DNA of 20,580 bases from an uncultured Lachnospiraceae bacterium (GTDB lineage: Bacteria; Bacillota; Clostridia; Lachnospirales; Lachnospiraceae): positions 1 to 20,580 of the forward strand of contig CAJUEI010000045.1 in assembly GCA_910585255.1 (NCBI GenBank). The letters run 5' to 3'. The notes under the pieces were generated by a model. That model ran no database searches. It was not told the DNA's origin and saw only the letters and a list, made by a program, of their open reading frames with translations. Below, piece after piece: positions 8,038 to 14,493 of the stretch. The position numbers and the translations under genes were made by a program. Numbering within the stretch: the stretch's first letter is position 1; each line of letters begins with the position of its first letter.

Positions 8038-8728
8038 AGTGCAACGCCTCCCGAATATCTGCAGCATAAATTTCTCCTTTTTCAAATCTCTTTTGAATCG
8101 TTCCTTTTTCTAAAACCAGTACCCGATCAGAAGTCAATGTAATGCTTTCTAAAATATGAGAAGAAAACAGAATCGTTCCATATTTTTTATACTCTGCTAC
8201 CTGCTGATATAAATATTCTGTGCTTTCAAAATCCAATCCATTGACCGGCTCATCAAGAAAAAGCAGCCTTGGTTTTAATGCAAATGCGGTAATTAAAAAT
8301 ACTTTTTTTCGGCTTCCGGTTGACAGATCTTTTAATAAAATATCTCTATTCTCTTCAAAATGAAACCCTTTTATAAGTTCTGATAGATCCGGCAATTCTT
8401 TTCCATAAGCAGAAAAAACATAGGTCAGATATTCCTGAAATGTAAAATACTGAAAAGAATGATCCTCATCAAATACGGTATAGCGGCAGGTTTTAAAGTC
8501 CTCTCCTCTCAGATTGACCAATCGATTAGAAAACCAGATGCCTTTCGAATGAAAATTCGAAAATAAACCGGATAGTACTTTTAGAAATGTTGTTTTTCCG
8601 GCTCCATTCAGCCCAATTAATCCCACCACTTCCTGCTCCTTTAATTCTAACGAAACATCGGAAAGTACCATTTTTTCTCTGCTGTACCATGCATTTAAAT
8701 GTTTTATTGTAAAAAAAGAAGCTTCCAT
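8021..8728 (-). CDS. ABC transporter ATP-binding protein
   Basis: The 235-residue ATPase has Walker A GLNGAGKTT (about residues 38-46), a variant signature LSTGSRKKV instead of LSGGQ, Walker B LLFLDEPVNGLD and switch region ILFSSHILES. The length equals a bare nucleotide-binding domain. It starts 1 nt after the stop of the 58-residue membrane protein gene, whose end carries its ribosome binding site (GGAGG), and overlaps the permease gene downstream, so all three are one transcript. It should power the large membrane subunit. Confidence 0.9.
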   Translation of the reverse strand: MEASFFTIKHLNAWYSREKMVLSDVSLELKEQEVVGLIGLNGAGKTTFLKVLSGLFSNFHSKGIWFSNRLVNLRGEDFKTCRYTVFDEDHSFQYFTFQEYLTYVFSAYGKELPDLSELIKGFHFEENRDILLKDLSTGSRKKVFLITAFALKPRLLFLDEPVNGLDFESTEYLYQQVAEYKKYGTILFSSHILESITLTSDRVLVLEKGTIQKRFEKGEIYAADIREALHYENTI

Positions 8729-8729
8729 T

Positions 8730-8906
8730 TTATTTGCCTCCTCTGCTGTATTTTTCTTTTTTCCATGTTATATAAGCAGAATATAAAAATACTCCGCTTA
8801 AAATACCATAGAGAACCGCCATTTCAAAATTGCCGGATAACCCGCTTACTATCACTGCTGCCAGCCAAACCAAACCCATAATTCCACGAATATAAATATG
8901 CCTCAT
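8730..8906 (-). CDS. Small two-helix membrane protein (58 residues)
   Basis: A short open frame begins with ATG at 8906, 5-6 nt after AGGGAGGA. It encodes two hydrophobic helices ('IMGLVWLAAVIVSGLSG' and 'MAVLYGILSGVFLYSAYI'), then a basic tail 'TWKKEKYSRGGK' and stop. It is the first gene of the small protein-ATPase-permease operon; the ATPase ATG follows 1 nt after its stop, and its last codons provide the ATPase ribosome binding site. It could be an accessory subunit or regulator of the transporter, or a leader ensuring coupling. It has no motif I can name. The good ribosome binding site, tight coupling and membrane-protein composition make it a real gene despite its length. Confidence 0.75.
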   Translation of the reverse strand: MRHIYIRGIMGLVWLAAVIVSGLSGNFEMAVLYGILSGVFLYSAYITWKKEKYSRGGK

Positions 8907-8948
8907 TATTTTTCCTCCCTAATGTATGGTATTCTTTATGTTGTTCTT

Positions 8949-8996
8949 ATTATAGCTTAAAAAAAAAGACTTTTCAGAAATGTCCGCAATCGGCAG
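8949..8996 (-). promoter_or_regulatory. Probable activator-dependent promoter with candidate LytTR site
   Basis: On the minus strand TATAAT (8954-8949) lies about 45 bases before the small-protein start, but no good -35 sits 16-18 nt upstream (only CTGAAA or TGAAAA). Just upstream, at about 8996-8978, is CTGCCGATTGCGGACATTT, containing similar GCCGATT and GCGGACATTT units about 9-10 nt apart. That is the sort of short direct repeat LytTR proteins bind. A strong -10, absent -35 and adjacent LytTR gene suggest activation by that regulator. Confidence 0.4.
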
Positions 8997-9007
8997 GTTT
9001 TTGACCA

Positions 9008-9046
9008 CGAAAAAAGCTGTACCGCATAAAAGATGCTTTACAGCTT
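9008..9046 (-). terminator. Terminator after the LytTR-GHKL operon
   Basis: AAGCTGTA (9014-9021) pairs with TACAGCTT (9039-9046), and inside it GCAT pairs with ATGC around a 5-nt loop. On the minus strand the stem runs straight into TTTTTT. It ends the kinase transcript 18 nt after the stop, separating it from the transporter operon. Confidence 0.85.
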
Positions 9047-9063
9047 AAACGATGGAATCTATA

Positions 9064-10362
9064 TTATGGAATGGATATACCCTGATAGGATAACGTAACA
9101 ACTGTTTGGAATGTATGATTGGTATAAGAAGTCTGCAGGATGCCATCATATTTTTCTGCAGCCGTCTGAGCACTTTTTAATCCCCATCCATGCAGTCCGT
9201 TGTCCTCTTTTGATGTTTTGAGACTGCCGTCTCTTTTAACAGGCAAACATTGAAAGCTATTTTCTACTTTTATTACTAACATTTGATTAATACGGCGAAT
9301 TGTCAGCCGAACAAACCGTTCTTCCTGCTCTGGTATCTGCTGTGCCGCTTCTAATGCATTATCTAAAAGATTCCCTAAAATTGCACATAAATCTGCCCTT
9401 TTTAAGTTTGTACGGCTGGGAAATTCCACTTGTATCTGATACTGCACAGCATGTTCTTTGGCTACTGCTGCTTTACTATTAATTAGATAATCAATCGTTT
9501 CATCACCTGTCCATCTGGTATCGGTTATCTCTTGTATCGGAGCCTGAAGTTCCTCTATATACTGCAGGGCTTCTTCTATTTTTTTAGAAGAAAGAAGCTG
9601 ATGCAGTACACCGATATGATTGTGGAAATCGTGAAATAACTTGGCATTGATTCCATAGGCATGATTTAAAGTAGTATAGTCTCGTTCTAACAACTCGGTC
9701 TGCTCGGATTTTAATCTTGCAAGTTCTTTTTCTACTTCATATTGCCGATTTATATAGAATACTAAAACAGACATCATTAATATAACAGATAAGATTCTCC
9801 ACATTTCCAGTGTATCATCTGCAATAATAAGTATTGTCTGCTGTGATAATGTAATAACTGCTACAAAGCCTGTTACAGCTAGAACAGATACCAAGCGAAA
9901 CGCTTCTTTTGATGTTAAATTGGGACGGTTCCAGCTATATAAAAAGACAGCAAGCAATAGTGTATAAAGCAGCCAAACCGAAATTTGACCGTTTCTTGTA
10001 GAAAAGTCAAGAAACCCTGCGGAATGGAATAATACCCCCAGCCATGCCGAAATTAAAAATTGCCAAAAAGAAACAGCTATTTCAAAAAAAATTCCGATAA
10101 ACAGACTGATTCTGACCTCTGTCCCCCGAAAACAGCCTGCACATACAGCAATCCAAGCAGCTTCTGCTGCTATACGAAAGAACTCAGATACTCCTGCTAT
10201 AGATTGTACAACAGAAATGACTGTTGCACCAGCTGCTGCGGCTATGATACGGTTTTTAGCCGGTTTTTTAGCTAAGAGCAGACGAAAAATAAAAAACAGA
10301 CCCAGCATCGTTCTTATATTTCCAGCTGCAATATTGGAAAATAAAATAAAAAAGTTTCTCAT
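9064..10362 (-). CDS. GHKL-type sensor histidine kinase (AgrC-like)
   Basis: The N-terminal half of this 432-residue protein contains about six transmembrane helices. A coiled-coil linker follows ('RQYEVEKELARLKSEQTELLERD'), then the histidine region LFHDFHNHIGVLHQLL, the N-box GNLLDNALEAA and a GHKL-type glycine box GLHGWGLKSAQTAAEKYDG. This architecture is that of quorum- and peptide-sensing kinases of the AgrC group. The start is the ATG at 10362, which shares an ATGA overlap with the regulator stop and has GGGGGA about 7 nt upstream; a TTG five codons earlier is less likely. No gene for a signalling peptide or AgrB-like processing enzyme is seen, so the ligand may come from elsewhere or be an antimicrobial peptide. 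Confidence 0.9.
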   Translation of the reverse strand: MRNFFILFSNIAAGNIRTMLGLFFIFRLLLAKKPAKNRIIAAAAGATVISVVQSIAGVSEFFRIAAEAAWIAVCAGCFRGTEVRISLFIGIFFEIAVSFWQFLISAWLGVLFHSAGFLDFSTRNGQISVWLLYTLLLAVFLYSWNRPNLTSKEAFRLVSVLAVTGFVAVITLSQQTILIIADDTLEMWRILSVILMMSVLVFYINRQYEVEKELARLKSEQTELLERDYTTLNHAYGINAKLFHDFHNHIGVLHQLLSSKKIEEALQYIEELQAPIQEITDTRWTGDETIDYLINSKAAVAKEHAVQYQIQVEFPSRTNLKRADLCAILGNLLDNALEAAQQIPEQEERFVRLTIRRINQMLVIKVENSFQCLPVKRDGSLKTSKEDNGLHGWGLKSAQTAAEKYDGILQTSYTNHTFQTVVTLSYQGISIP

Positions 10363-11078
10363 ATATGTGTCCCCCAATAATGGTTCAACTGTTCTTTCAC
10401 TTCCTGTAAATGAGAACGGCTGATTGGGAGTGCTTTCCCGTCTTTTAAAACTGCCATACTGTCTTTAATCTGCATGATATGTATTAAATTTACAATACAC
10501 CCCCGATCAATGTAGATAAATTCCTCTGCATTTAGCTCCTGATGTACCTGCTGCAGACTTTTGCGTACTTTTGATACTCCTTTTGCAGCAGTAATGCTGG
10601 CATTTTTTCCATCACGTTCAATATAGTAAATCTCTCGATATGGAATCTTTTCTAAACGGCTGCTTGTCTGAATTATATAGGTTTTTCCGTCTTCTAATTC
10701 AATTAATTTTATAGCATCTTGTATGGCAGCAAAGAGACGTTTTTCTACTTCTGCCTTTGGAACATATCGAAAAACCGATAGCTCAAAAGCATCTATTGCA
10801 TACTCTATATGAGAAGTAATAAAAATAATTTTTACATTTGGCAGATATGGCTTAATTTTTTCCGCAATCTCCATACCTGTATTTTCCGGCATCTCTATAT
10901 CGAGTAGAATGAGATCAAAAAAGAATTGATCTTCTATAATATCATAAAGTAAATTGCTGCTGGCAGTGTAAACCTCTATTTCACCTGCACTTTTGCATTG
11001 TTTTAGACAAATCTCCGCCATTTCCTTATGGGCTTGAACAGCCGCTTTATTGTCATCACAAATCGCTATATGCAGCAT
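10359..11078 (-). CDS. LytTR-family response regulator
   Basis: The 239-residue protein has a receiver domain (acidic pocket CDDN at residues 7-10, phospho-acceptor Asp60 in LILLDIEMP, then 'FRYVPKAEVEKRL' covering the conserved Lys) and a C-terminal LytTR DNA-binding domain from about residue 145 ('IPYREIYYIERDGKNASI' through 'RSHLQEVKEQLNHY'). It pairs with the GHKL kinase encoded next, with a 4-nt ATGA overlap. Such regulators usually activate promoters lacking a -35 box; the transporter operon downstream has such a promoter. A GAGGTGAT ribosome binding site precedes the ATG. Confidence 0.93.
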   Translation of the reverse strand: MLHIAICDDNKAAVQAHKEMAEICLKQCKSAGEIEVYTASSNLLYDIIEDQFFFDLILLDIEMPENTGMEIAEKIKPYLPNVKIIFITSHIEYAIDAFELSVFRYVPKAEVEKRLFAAIQDAIKLIELEDGKTYIIQTSSRLEKIPYREIYYIERDGKNASITAAKGVSKVRKSLQQVHQELNAEEFIYIDRGCIVNLIHIMQIKDSMAVLKDGKALPISRSHLQEVKEQLNHYWGTHI

Positions 11079-11312
11079 GGTATCACCTCGCTTTCTATGG
11101 TATCTGCCGGTAATATCTTCTTAAAATTTCTTTTTAACCTATCTTTATTGTATTTATACAAATCAAAAATACTAATTTTTATTTATCATTATATCACAGA
11201 ATCTTAATACTAACTGATCATTTTTATAAAAAAGTAATTTATTTTAATTTTACACTTAAATAAACCCATTCCTTTCAGAAAAAATTGCTTCCATAGGTTC
11301 CACAAAAGCTGG

Positions 11313-11341
11313 TTGATACAACAGTGATTACATGCTATAAT
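11313..11341 (+). promoter_or_regulatory. Promoter of the plus-strand GNAT gene
   Basis: TTGATA (11313-11318), 17 nt and TATAAT (11336-11341), with an extended -10 TGC just before it, lie about 35 bases upstream of the acetyltransferase start. The rest of the 298-base gap from 11079 is AT-rich; I see no confident promoter for the divergent LytTR gene. Confidence 0.7.
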
Positions 11342-11376
11342 TAATTTAATAAAGATATTGGAGGAATACTATAAAT

Positions 11377-11778
11377 ATGATTCGTTATGCTAATGAAAAT
11401 GATTTTGAATTATTAAGCAACTATGATACACACATTTCCTCAACTGAACTAAGAAATTGTATAAACACAAAAAAAATTTTAATCATGTTTCATAATAACA
11501 GCTTTATCGGATGGTTACGTTTTAATTTATTCTGGGATGCGATTCCCTTTATAAATATGTTATATTTTTTAGAAAATTATAGAAAAAAGGGTTATGGAAG
11601 TCAACTGGTGAACTTTTGGGAAAAAGAAATGCTGAAAAACAACTATAAAATGGTTTTAACCTCCACACAATCTAATGAGCAGGCACAATTTTTTTATAGA
11701 AAAATCGGATATGTCGATTGTGGCTCTTTATTGCTGCCTGATGAACCTTTAGAAATTATCTTATTAAAAAATTTGTAA
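11377..11778 (+). CDS. GNAT family N-acetyltransferase
   Basis: The 133-residue protein has the fold order of GNAT enzymes, with acetyl-CoA motif A 'ENYRKKGYGSQLVNFWEKEM' at about residues 66-85 (R/Q-x-x-G-x-G core RKKGYG) and the C-terminal 'NEQAQFFYRKIGYVDCGSLL'. It transfers an acetyl group to an unknown amine substrate. The ATG at 11377 follows TTGGAGGA at 12 nt. It has its own promoter and probable terminator and so is likely a single-gene unit. The substrate-binding loops give no clue to target. Confidence 0.85.
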   Translation: MIRYANENDFELLSNYDTHISSTELRNCINTKKILIMFHNNSFIGWLRFNLFWDAIPFINMLYFLENYRKKGYGSQLVNFWEKEMLKNNYKMVLTSTQSNEQAQFFYRKIGYVDCGSLLLPDEPLEIILLKNL

Positions 11779-11808
11779 CAGTTATAAACTTCAGTTTCTC
11801 AAGAAGCT

Positions 11809-11833
11809 GTCCGAAAAAACGGACTCTTTCTTT
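11809..11833 (+). terminator. Probable terminator after the GNAT gene
   Basis: GTCCG (11809-11813) and CGGAC (11820-11824) form a 5-bp stem around six A residues, followed by TCTTTCTTT. The stem is short and the T run is broken, so efficiency may be moderate. Confidence 0.45.
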
Positions 11834-11899
11834 ATACATATTAATGAATAACCCTGTAAACCTGCTTTCGGCAACATCATTTAATGAAAGGATTCTTAA

Positions 11900-12430
11900 A
11901 TGCAATATTTTAATCATTGTCATTCTCCTATCGGTGAGATTCTCCTAACCGCCGATGAAATCGGTCTAACCGGACTATGGTTTAATAAAGAAATGTATGA
12001 ACTTTCCTATTTAGGAAATAACTACACTGAAAAAGACACCGCTATTCTTAAACAGACAAAAGAATGGCTGGCAATCTATTTTTCAGGAAAAGAACCGGAC
12101 TTCCTTCCGCCTATGCATATTACAGGCACCCCTTTTCGGCTTACAGTTTGGAAAATCCTGCAGACAATACCCTATGGAAAAACCATTACTTATGGAGAAA
12201 TTGCAAAAGAAATCGCCCGTCAAAAAGGAATTTCTCAAATGTCCGCACAAGCGGTAGGAGGTGCAGTCGGGCACAATGCAATTTCTATTATTATCCCCTG
12301 CCATAGAGTAATCGGAGCCAATGGAAATCTAACCGGATATGGCGGAGGAATTGATAAAAAAATAAAACTTTTAACCTTAGAAAAAGTAGATATGCAGCAT
12401 TTGTTTATTCCTCCGCACCTCTTAACTTAA
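11900..12430 (+). CDS. ogt: Methylated-DNA--protein-cysteine S-methyltransferase
   Basis: This 176-residue suicide repair protein moves O6-alkyl groups from guanine to its own cysteine. The active site IIPCHRVIGANG is present (Cys134, His135), as are the helix-turn-helix region 'GKTITYGEIAKEIARQKG' and the 'LTGYGGGIDKK' tail. In the segment normally containing an arginine finger (A-R-A-V-G), this protein has SAQAVGG, a substitution I believe occurs in other clostridial members. The ATG is preceded by GAAAGGA at about 8 nt. Ogt/Ada C-terminal length is normal and no Ada regulatory domain is attached. Confidence 0.95.
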   Translation: MQYFNHCHSPIGEILLTADEIGLTGLWFNKEMYELSYLGNNYTEKDTAILKQTKEWLAIYFSGKEPDFLPPMHITGTPFRLTVWKILQTIPYGKTITYGEIAKEIARQKGISQMSAQAVGGAVGHNAISIIIPCHRVIGANGNLTGYGGGIDKKIKLLTLEKVDMQHLFIPPHLLT

Positions 12431-12468
12431 AACAAATCTATCACTAATATAAACGAGAAAAAATAAAA

Positions 12469-12975
12469 ATGGCTATATGGTATGAAGTAGAAAAAACAAC
12501 AGATGGAGTAAATAACTTTTTAAATTGCAACTGGGAATTTCATGATTTTCGAATTGAAAAAATAGAACATATTCCAGTTAAAAATATGACAGAAATGTTT
12601 TTAAAATATGATACTATGAAAAAAGGCGTAATCTTACGTTTTATTGGAGTTTATAATATCCATATCACAGAATATCATGAAAGTGAATGGATAGATGGCA
12701 GTATTGTAATAATTGGAAAAAATAATTCCTTATTATGGCTTAATAACGATAATTGGGGAGAGGACAGCGAAGAACATCTTGATGAACTAAAGGCATATAA
12801 CACTTGGATAGAAGCAGATAAAATCTTTTGGGCTGTTACCGATGCAGACGGACATCCAATTGAAATGCCGGAAAACCGCATCCATCAAGTTTTATATAAT
12901 TTTGGAAAACAAGAAGAAAAACACTTTAGCTTAAAAGAATTCAATGGAGATTGGGACAGCATAATAACCCCATAA
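12469..12975 (+). CDS. Hypothetical protein (168 residues), unrecognised
   Basis: I do not recognise this protein. It is acidic and aromatic-rich, with many Trp, Asp, Glu and Asn residues, no signal peptide and no membrane segment. The first ~100 residues read as alternating beta strands ('GVILRFIGVYNIHIT', 'GSIVIIGKNNSLLWL'), followed by 'NWGEDSEEHLDELKAYNTWIEA' and a helix-poor tail. Such composition is seen in some small immunity-like proteins, but there is no toxin beside it. The ribosome binding site is weak (GAG about 15 nt upstream), and the gene lies 38 nt after ogt, so it may depend on read-through from ogt. A strong terminator follows. Codon use and base composition appear slightly more AT-rich than ogt. 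Confidence 0.7.
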   Translation: MAIWYEVEKTTDGVNNFLNCNWEFHDFRIEKIEHIPVKNMTEMFLKYDTMKKGVILRFIGVYNIHITEYHESEWIDGSIVIIGKNNSLLWLNNDNWGEDSEEHLDELKAYNTWIEADKIFWAVTDADGHPIEMPENRIHQVLYNFGKQEEKHFSLKEFNGDWDSIITP

Positions 12976-12980
12976 TCGTT

Positions 12981-13025
12981 TCCCCCAAAAAATTGTTTTT
13001 TAACAGCTTTTGGGGGAGCTTTTTA
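12981..13025 (+). terminator. Strong terminator after the hypothetical protein gene
   Basis: TCCCCCAAAA (12981-12990) pairs perfectly with TTTTGGGGGA (13008-13017), with AAAAATT/GTTTTTT-rich sequence inside, followed by GCTTTTT. It lies just after the stop at 12975, between convergent genes; the minus-strand side lacks a T run after the stem. Confidence 0.88.
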
Positions 13026-13049
13026 ACTGTCTTTTCTACAATATATCTA

Positions 13050-13520
13050 TCATATCCACTGAATAAATGCCGTTTTATCATTACTATTATATCCAGCTTT
13101 CCTATAAAAATTTAATGTACTTTCTTTTTTAGACCCCGTAAGCAGCATTAATTTATAGCAATTCTCTTTTAATGCAATTTCTTTTGCATAATTTAAGCAC
13201 TGTGTAGCCAACCCTTTTTTACGATATCTTTCATCTGTTATCACATTTTCTATAACCGCATAAGGCTGCTGATTGTGTGTAAGGTTCAATATTATAACAC
13301 AAACACAAGAAGATACAATCTGTTTATCTTCCTCTGCAACAATAATATGGTGATTTTTGTCATCTATTATATTATTCCACAACTCTAATATATCAGAAGT
13401 TTTTTCCGGTATAAAATTATTATGTAATTGTGTATATAATTTCATTAATCCATCAAAATCATCTTTTCTTGCTTCCCGTATCATAAATTTCATTTGATTG
13501 GTATAAACAATTTCATACAT
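13050..13520 (-). CDS. GNAT family N-acetyltransferase coupled to a RelB-like antitoxin
   Basis: The 156-residue enzyme begins with a short extension before the usual 'MIREARKDDFDGLMKLYTQLH' GNAT opening. Motif A is ITDERYRKKGLATQCL (about residues 93-108) and the C-terminal motif 'KKESTLNFYRKAGYNSNDK' is intact. The ATG at 13520 is 3 nt after the antitoxin stop, and the GGAGG serving it lies in the antitoxin's last codons, so translation is coupled. The sequence resembles ordinary housekeeping GNAT proteins more than TacT/AtaT-type toxins, but the position is where a toxin would be expected. The substrate is unknown. Confidence 0.85.
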   Translation of the reverse strand: MYEIVYTNQMKFMIREARKDDFDGLMKLYTQLHNNFIPEKTSDILELWNNIIDDKNHHIIVAEEDKQIVSSCVCVIILNLTHNQQPYAVIENVITDERYRKKGLATQCLNYAKEIALKENCYKLMLLTGSKKESTLNFYRKAGYNSNDKTAFIQWI

Positions 13521-13523
13521 GGA

Positions 13524-13787
13524 TTAATCCTCCAGCATAGAAGCAACAGCATCTGCTGCATTGTCGAAAGGACCATTTAGATTCCTTCGATATCTGCTGT
13601 CATAGACAGCCTCCTGAAGCGAATCAGGAATCGTTCTATGTTGTACAGAAAATGGAATTTCAGCATTTTCGACAGAAGCATTTAAAAAAATACGAATTGT
13701 CGTTGATGTATCTAAACCAAGACTAGAAAAAAGTATATCTGCTTCTTTTTTTAATGTATCATCGATATGAATTTGTGATATAGTCAT
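13524..13787 (-). CDS. RelB/DinJ-family antitoxin
   Basis: The 87-residue protein opens with a ribbon-helix-helix half ('TISQIHIDDTLKKEADILFSSLGLDTSTTIRIFLNASV', residues 2-39), the hallmark of RelB/DinJ antitoxins. Then comes a toxin-binding tail containing 'IPFSVQHRTIPDSLQEAVYDS'. It should bind DNA as a dimer, repress its own promoter and neutralise a RelE/YafQ nuclease. No such nuclease follows; a GNAT gene takes that place. The ATG at 13787 has GGAGGTGTAAT directly upstream, ruling out longer readings to 13844. Two adjacent palindromes overlapping the promoter support autoregulation. Confidence 0.88.
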   Translation of the reverse strand: MTISQIHIDDTLKKEADILFSSLGLDTSTTIRIFLNASVENAEIPFSVQHRTIPDSLQEAVYDSRYRRNLNGPFDNAADAVASMLED

Positions 13788-13805
13788 ATTACACCTCCAT
13801 TGATT

Positions 13806-13844
13806 TTGTATTACAATTGTACTATACAAACAACGGAAAAGCAA
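13806..13844 (-). promoter_or_regulatory. Antitoxin promoter with two overlapping palindromic operators
   Basis: On the minus strand TTGCTT (13844-13839), 17 nt and TACAAT (13821-13816) form a promoter. Two contiguous palindromes, TTGTATTACAA (13806-13816) and TTGTACTATACAA (13817-13829), share TTGTA/TACAA half-sites and cover the -10. This is what an autorepressed ribbon-helix-helix antitoxin would be expected to bind. Confidence 0.6.
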
Positions 13845-13877
13845 TGATAATTTAGTAGCTTAGAACGGAATGACCGA

Positions 13878-13924
13878 CACAGCAATCTAGCCCCTGCCTA
13901 AAAAACAGGAGCTAGATTGCTGTG
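13878..13924. repeat. 19-bp inverted repeat (long hairpin) next to the retron RNA
   Basis: CACAGCAATCTAGCCCCTG (13878-13896) pairs with CAGGAGCTAGATTGCTGTG (13906-13924), with one mismatch in 19, around a 9-nt loop that is a T run on the minus strand. Neither strand has a T tract after the stem, so it is not a textbook terminator. It could still stop or protect the 3' end of the minus-strand RNA ending near 13951. Confidence 0.75.
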
Positions 13925-13950
13925 AAAAGTTAATTTTCTATGAAATTAAA

Positions 13951-14157
13951 TTGGGTTTGATTTTCTGCAAACAATCCTATACTCTGTTCTGACACTTTAG
14001 CTCGGTGCGACATAGTAGCGTTTTTGCCGCTAGGCTACTGTCAAAACGCTACTATGTCGTATACCGAGCGAGTGACGCAGAACATTGTGGTGTAATGTGC
14101 TATAAATCACAACCTTGGAGCTTCCCCAAAGCATTTAGACCAGAAAATCTAACCTTT
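13951..14157 (-). ncRNA. Candidate retron msr-msd RNA, divergent from the RT operon
   Basis: Read on the minus strand, this stretch has the element order of a retron RNA. An a1 arm GGTTAGATTTTCTG (14154-14141) comes first. Two abutting small hairpins follow, CTTTGG/CCAAGG (14131-14113) and TTGTGAT/ACCACAA (14112-14085), as in an msr. A 100-nt imperfect hairpin (14084-13985) then makes the msd, with a 7-bp base TGTTCTG/CAGAACA, an inner GCTCGGT/ACCGAGC and an upper stem of about 17-18 bp including CGACATAGTAGCG. Last comes a2, CAGAAAATCAAACC (13967-13954), pairing with a1 at 13 of 14 positions. A near-perfect promoter starts transcription a few bases before a1. The branching G should lie just after a1 (around 14141-14140). 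Ends are approximate. The RNA would serve as template and primer for the reverse transcriptase encoded on the other strand. Confidence 0.72.
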
Positions 14158-14163
14158 TTTAGA

Positions 14164-14191
14164 ATTATACCATATTTTTAAAAAATGTCAA
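14164..14191 (-). promoter_or_regulatory. Consensus promoter for the retron RNA
   Basis: On the minus strand TTGACA (14191-14186) and TATAAT (14169-14164) are both perfect, separated by 16 nt, with an extended -10 TGG in front of TATAAT. Transcription should start at about 14157, a few bases before the a1 arm. This is the best promoter match in the window and fits an abundant small RNA. Confidence 0.8.
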
Positions 14192-14221
14192 CTATATTTT
14201 TAAAATATTTTATTAAATTAC

Positions 14222-14250
14222 TTGAAAATATATCAAAATTATACTATAAT
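14222..14250 (+). promoter_or_regulatory. Promoter of the retron protein operon
   Basis: TTGAAA (14222-14227), a 17-nt spacer and TATAAT (14245-14250) face the three-gene operon. Transcription would start near 14257, leaving a leader of about 237 nt before the ATG at 14494. In that leader I see only AT-rich DNA and a weak inverted repeat, ATCTGAT (14334-14340) with ATCAGAT (14380-14386). Confidence 0.6.
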
Positions 14251-14493
14251 CTTCTTATACCAAAGAAAAAGCACGCCTTCTTCTATAAGCGGTAAAATAA
14301 CAATCCCATATTATATAATAAAATGTAAGCCCTATCTGATAGAACCCTTAATCAATAAAAATCATAAAGTAAACTCCAATCAGATCCAAACGGCATATTT
14401 ATTCGTTTATAGAAACTGCAAAAACAGCCTACCCACCATTCTATTTTCAAAACCTCATTATCTAATTATATAGAAAGGAAATTATTTACAATT

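Noticed and set aside
13985..14084. The long hairpin as a simple bidirectional terminator
   Set aside because: No T tract follows on either strand, the stem is far too long, and flanking a1/a2 complementarity plus a promoter fit a retron RNA better.
14222..14473. An 83-codon plus-strand frame upstream of the helical-repeat gene
   Set aside because: It starts with TTG inside the -35 box of the operon promoter, has no ribosome binding site, and its composition looks random; treated as leader DNA.
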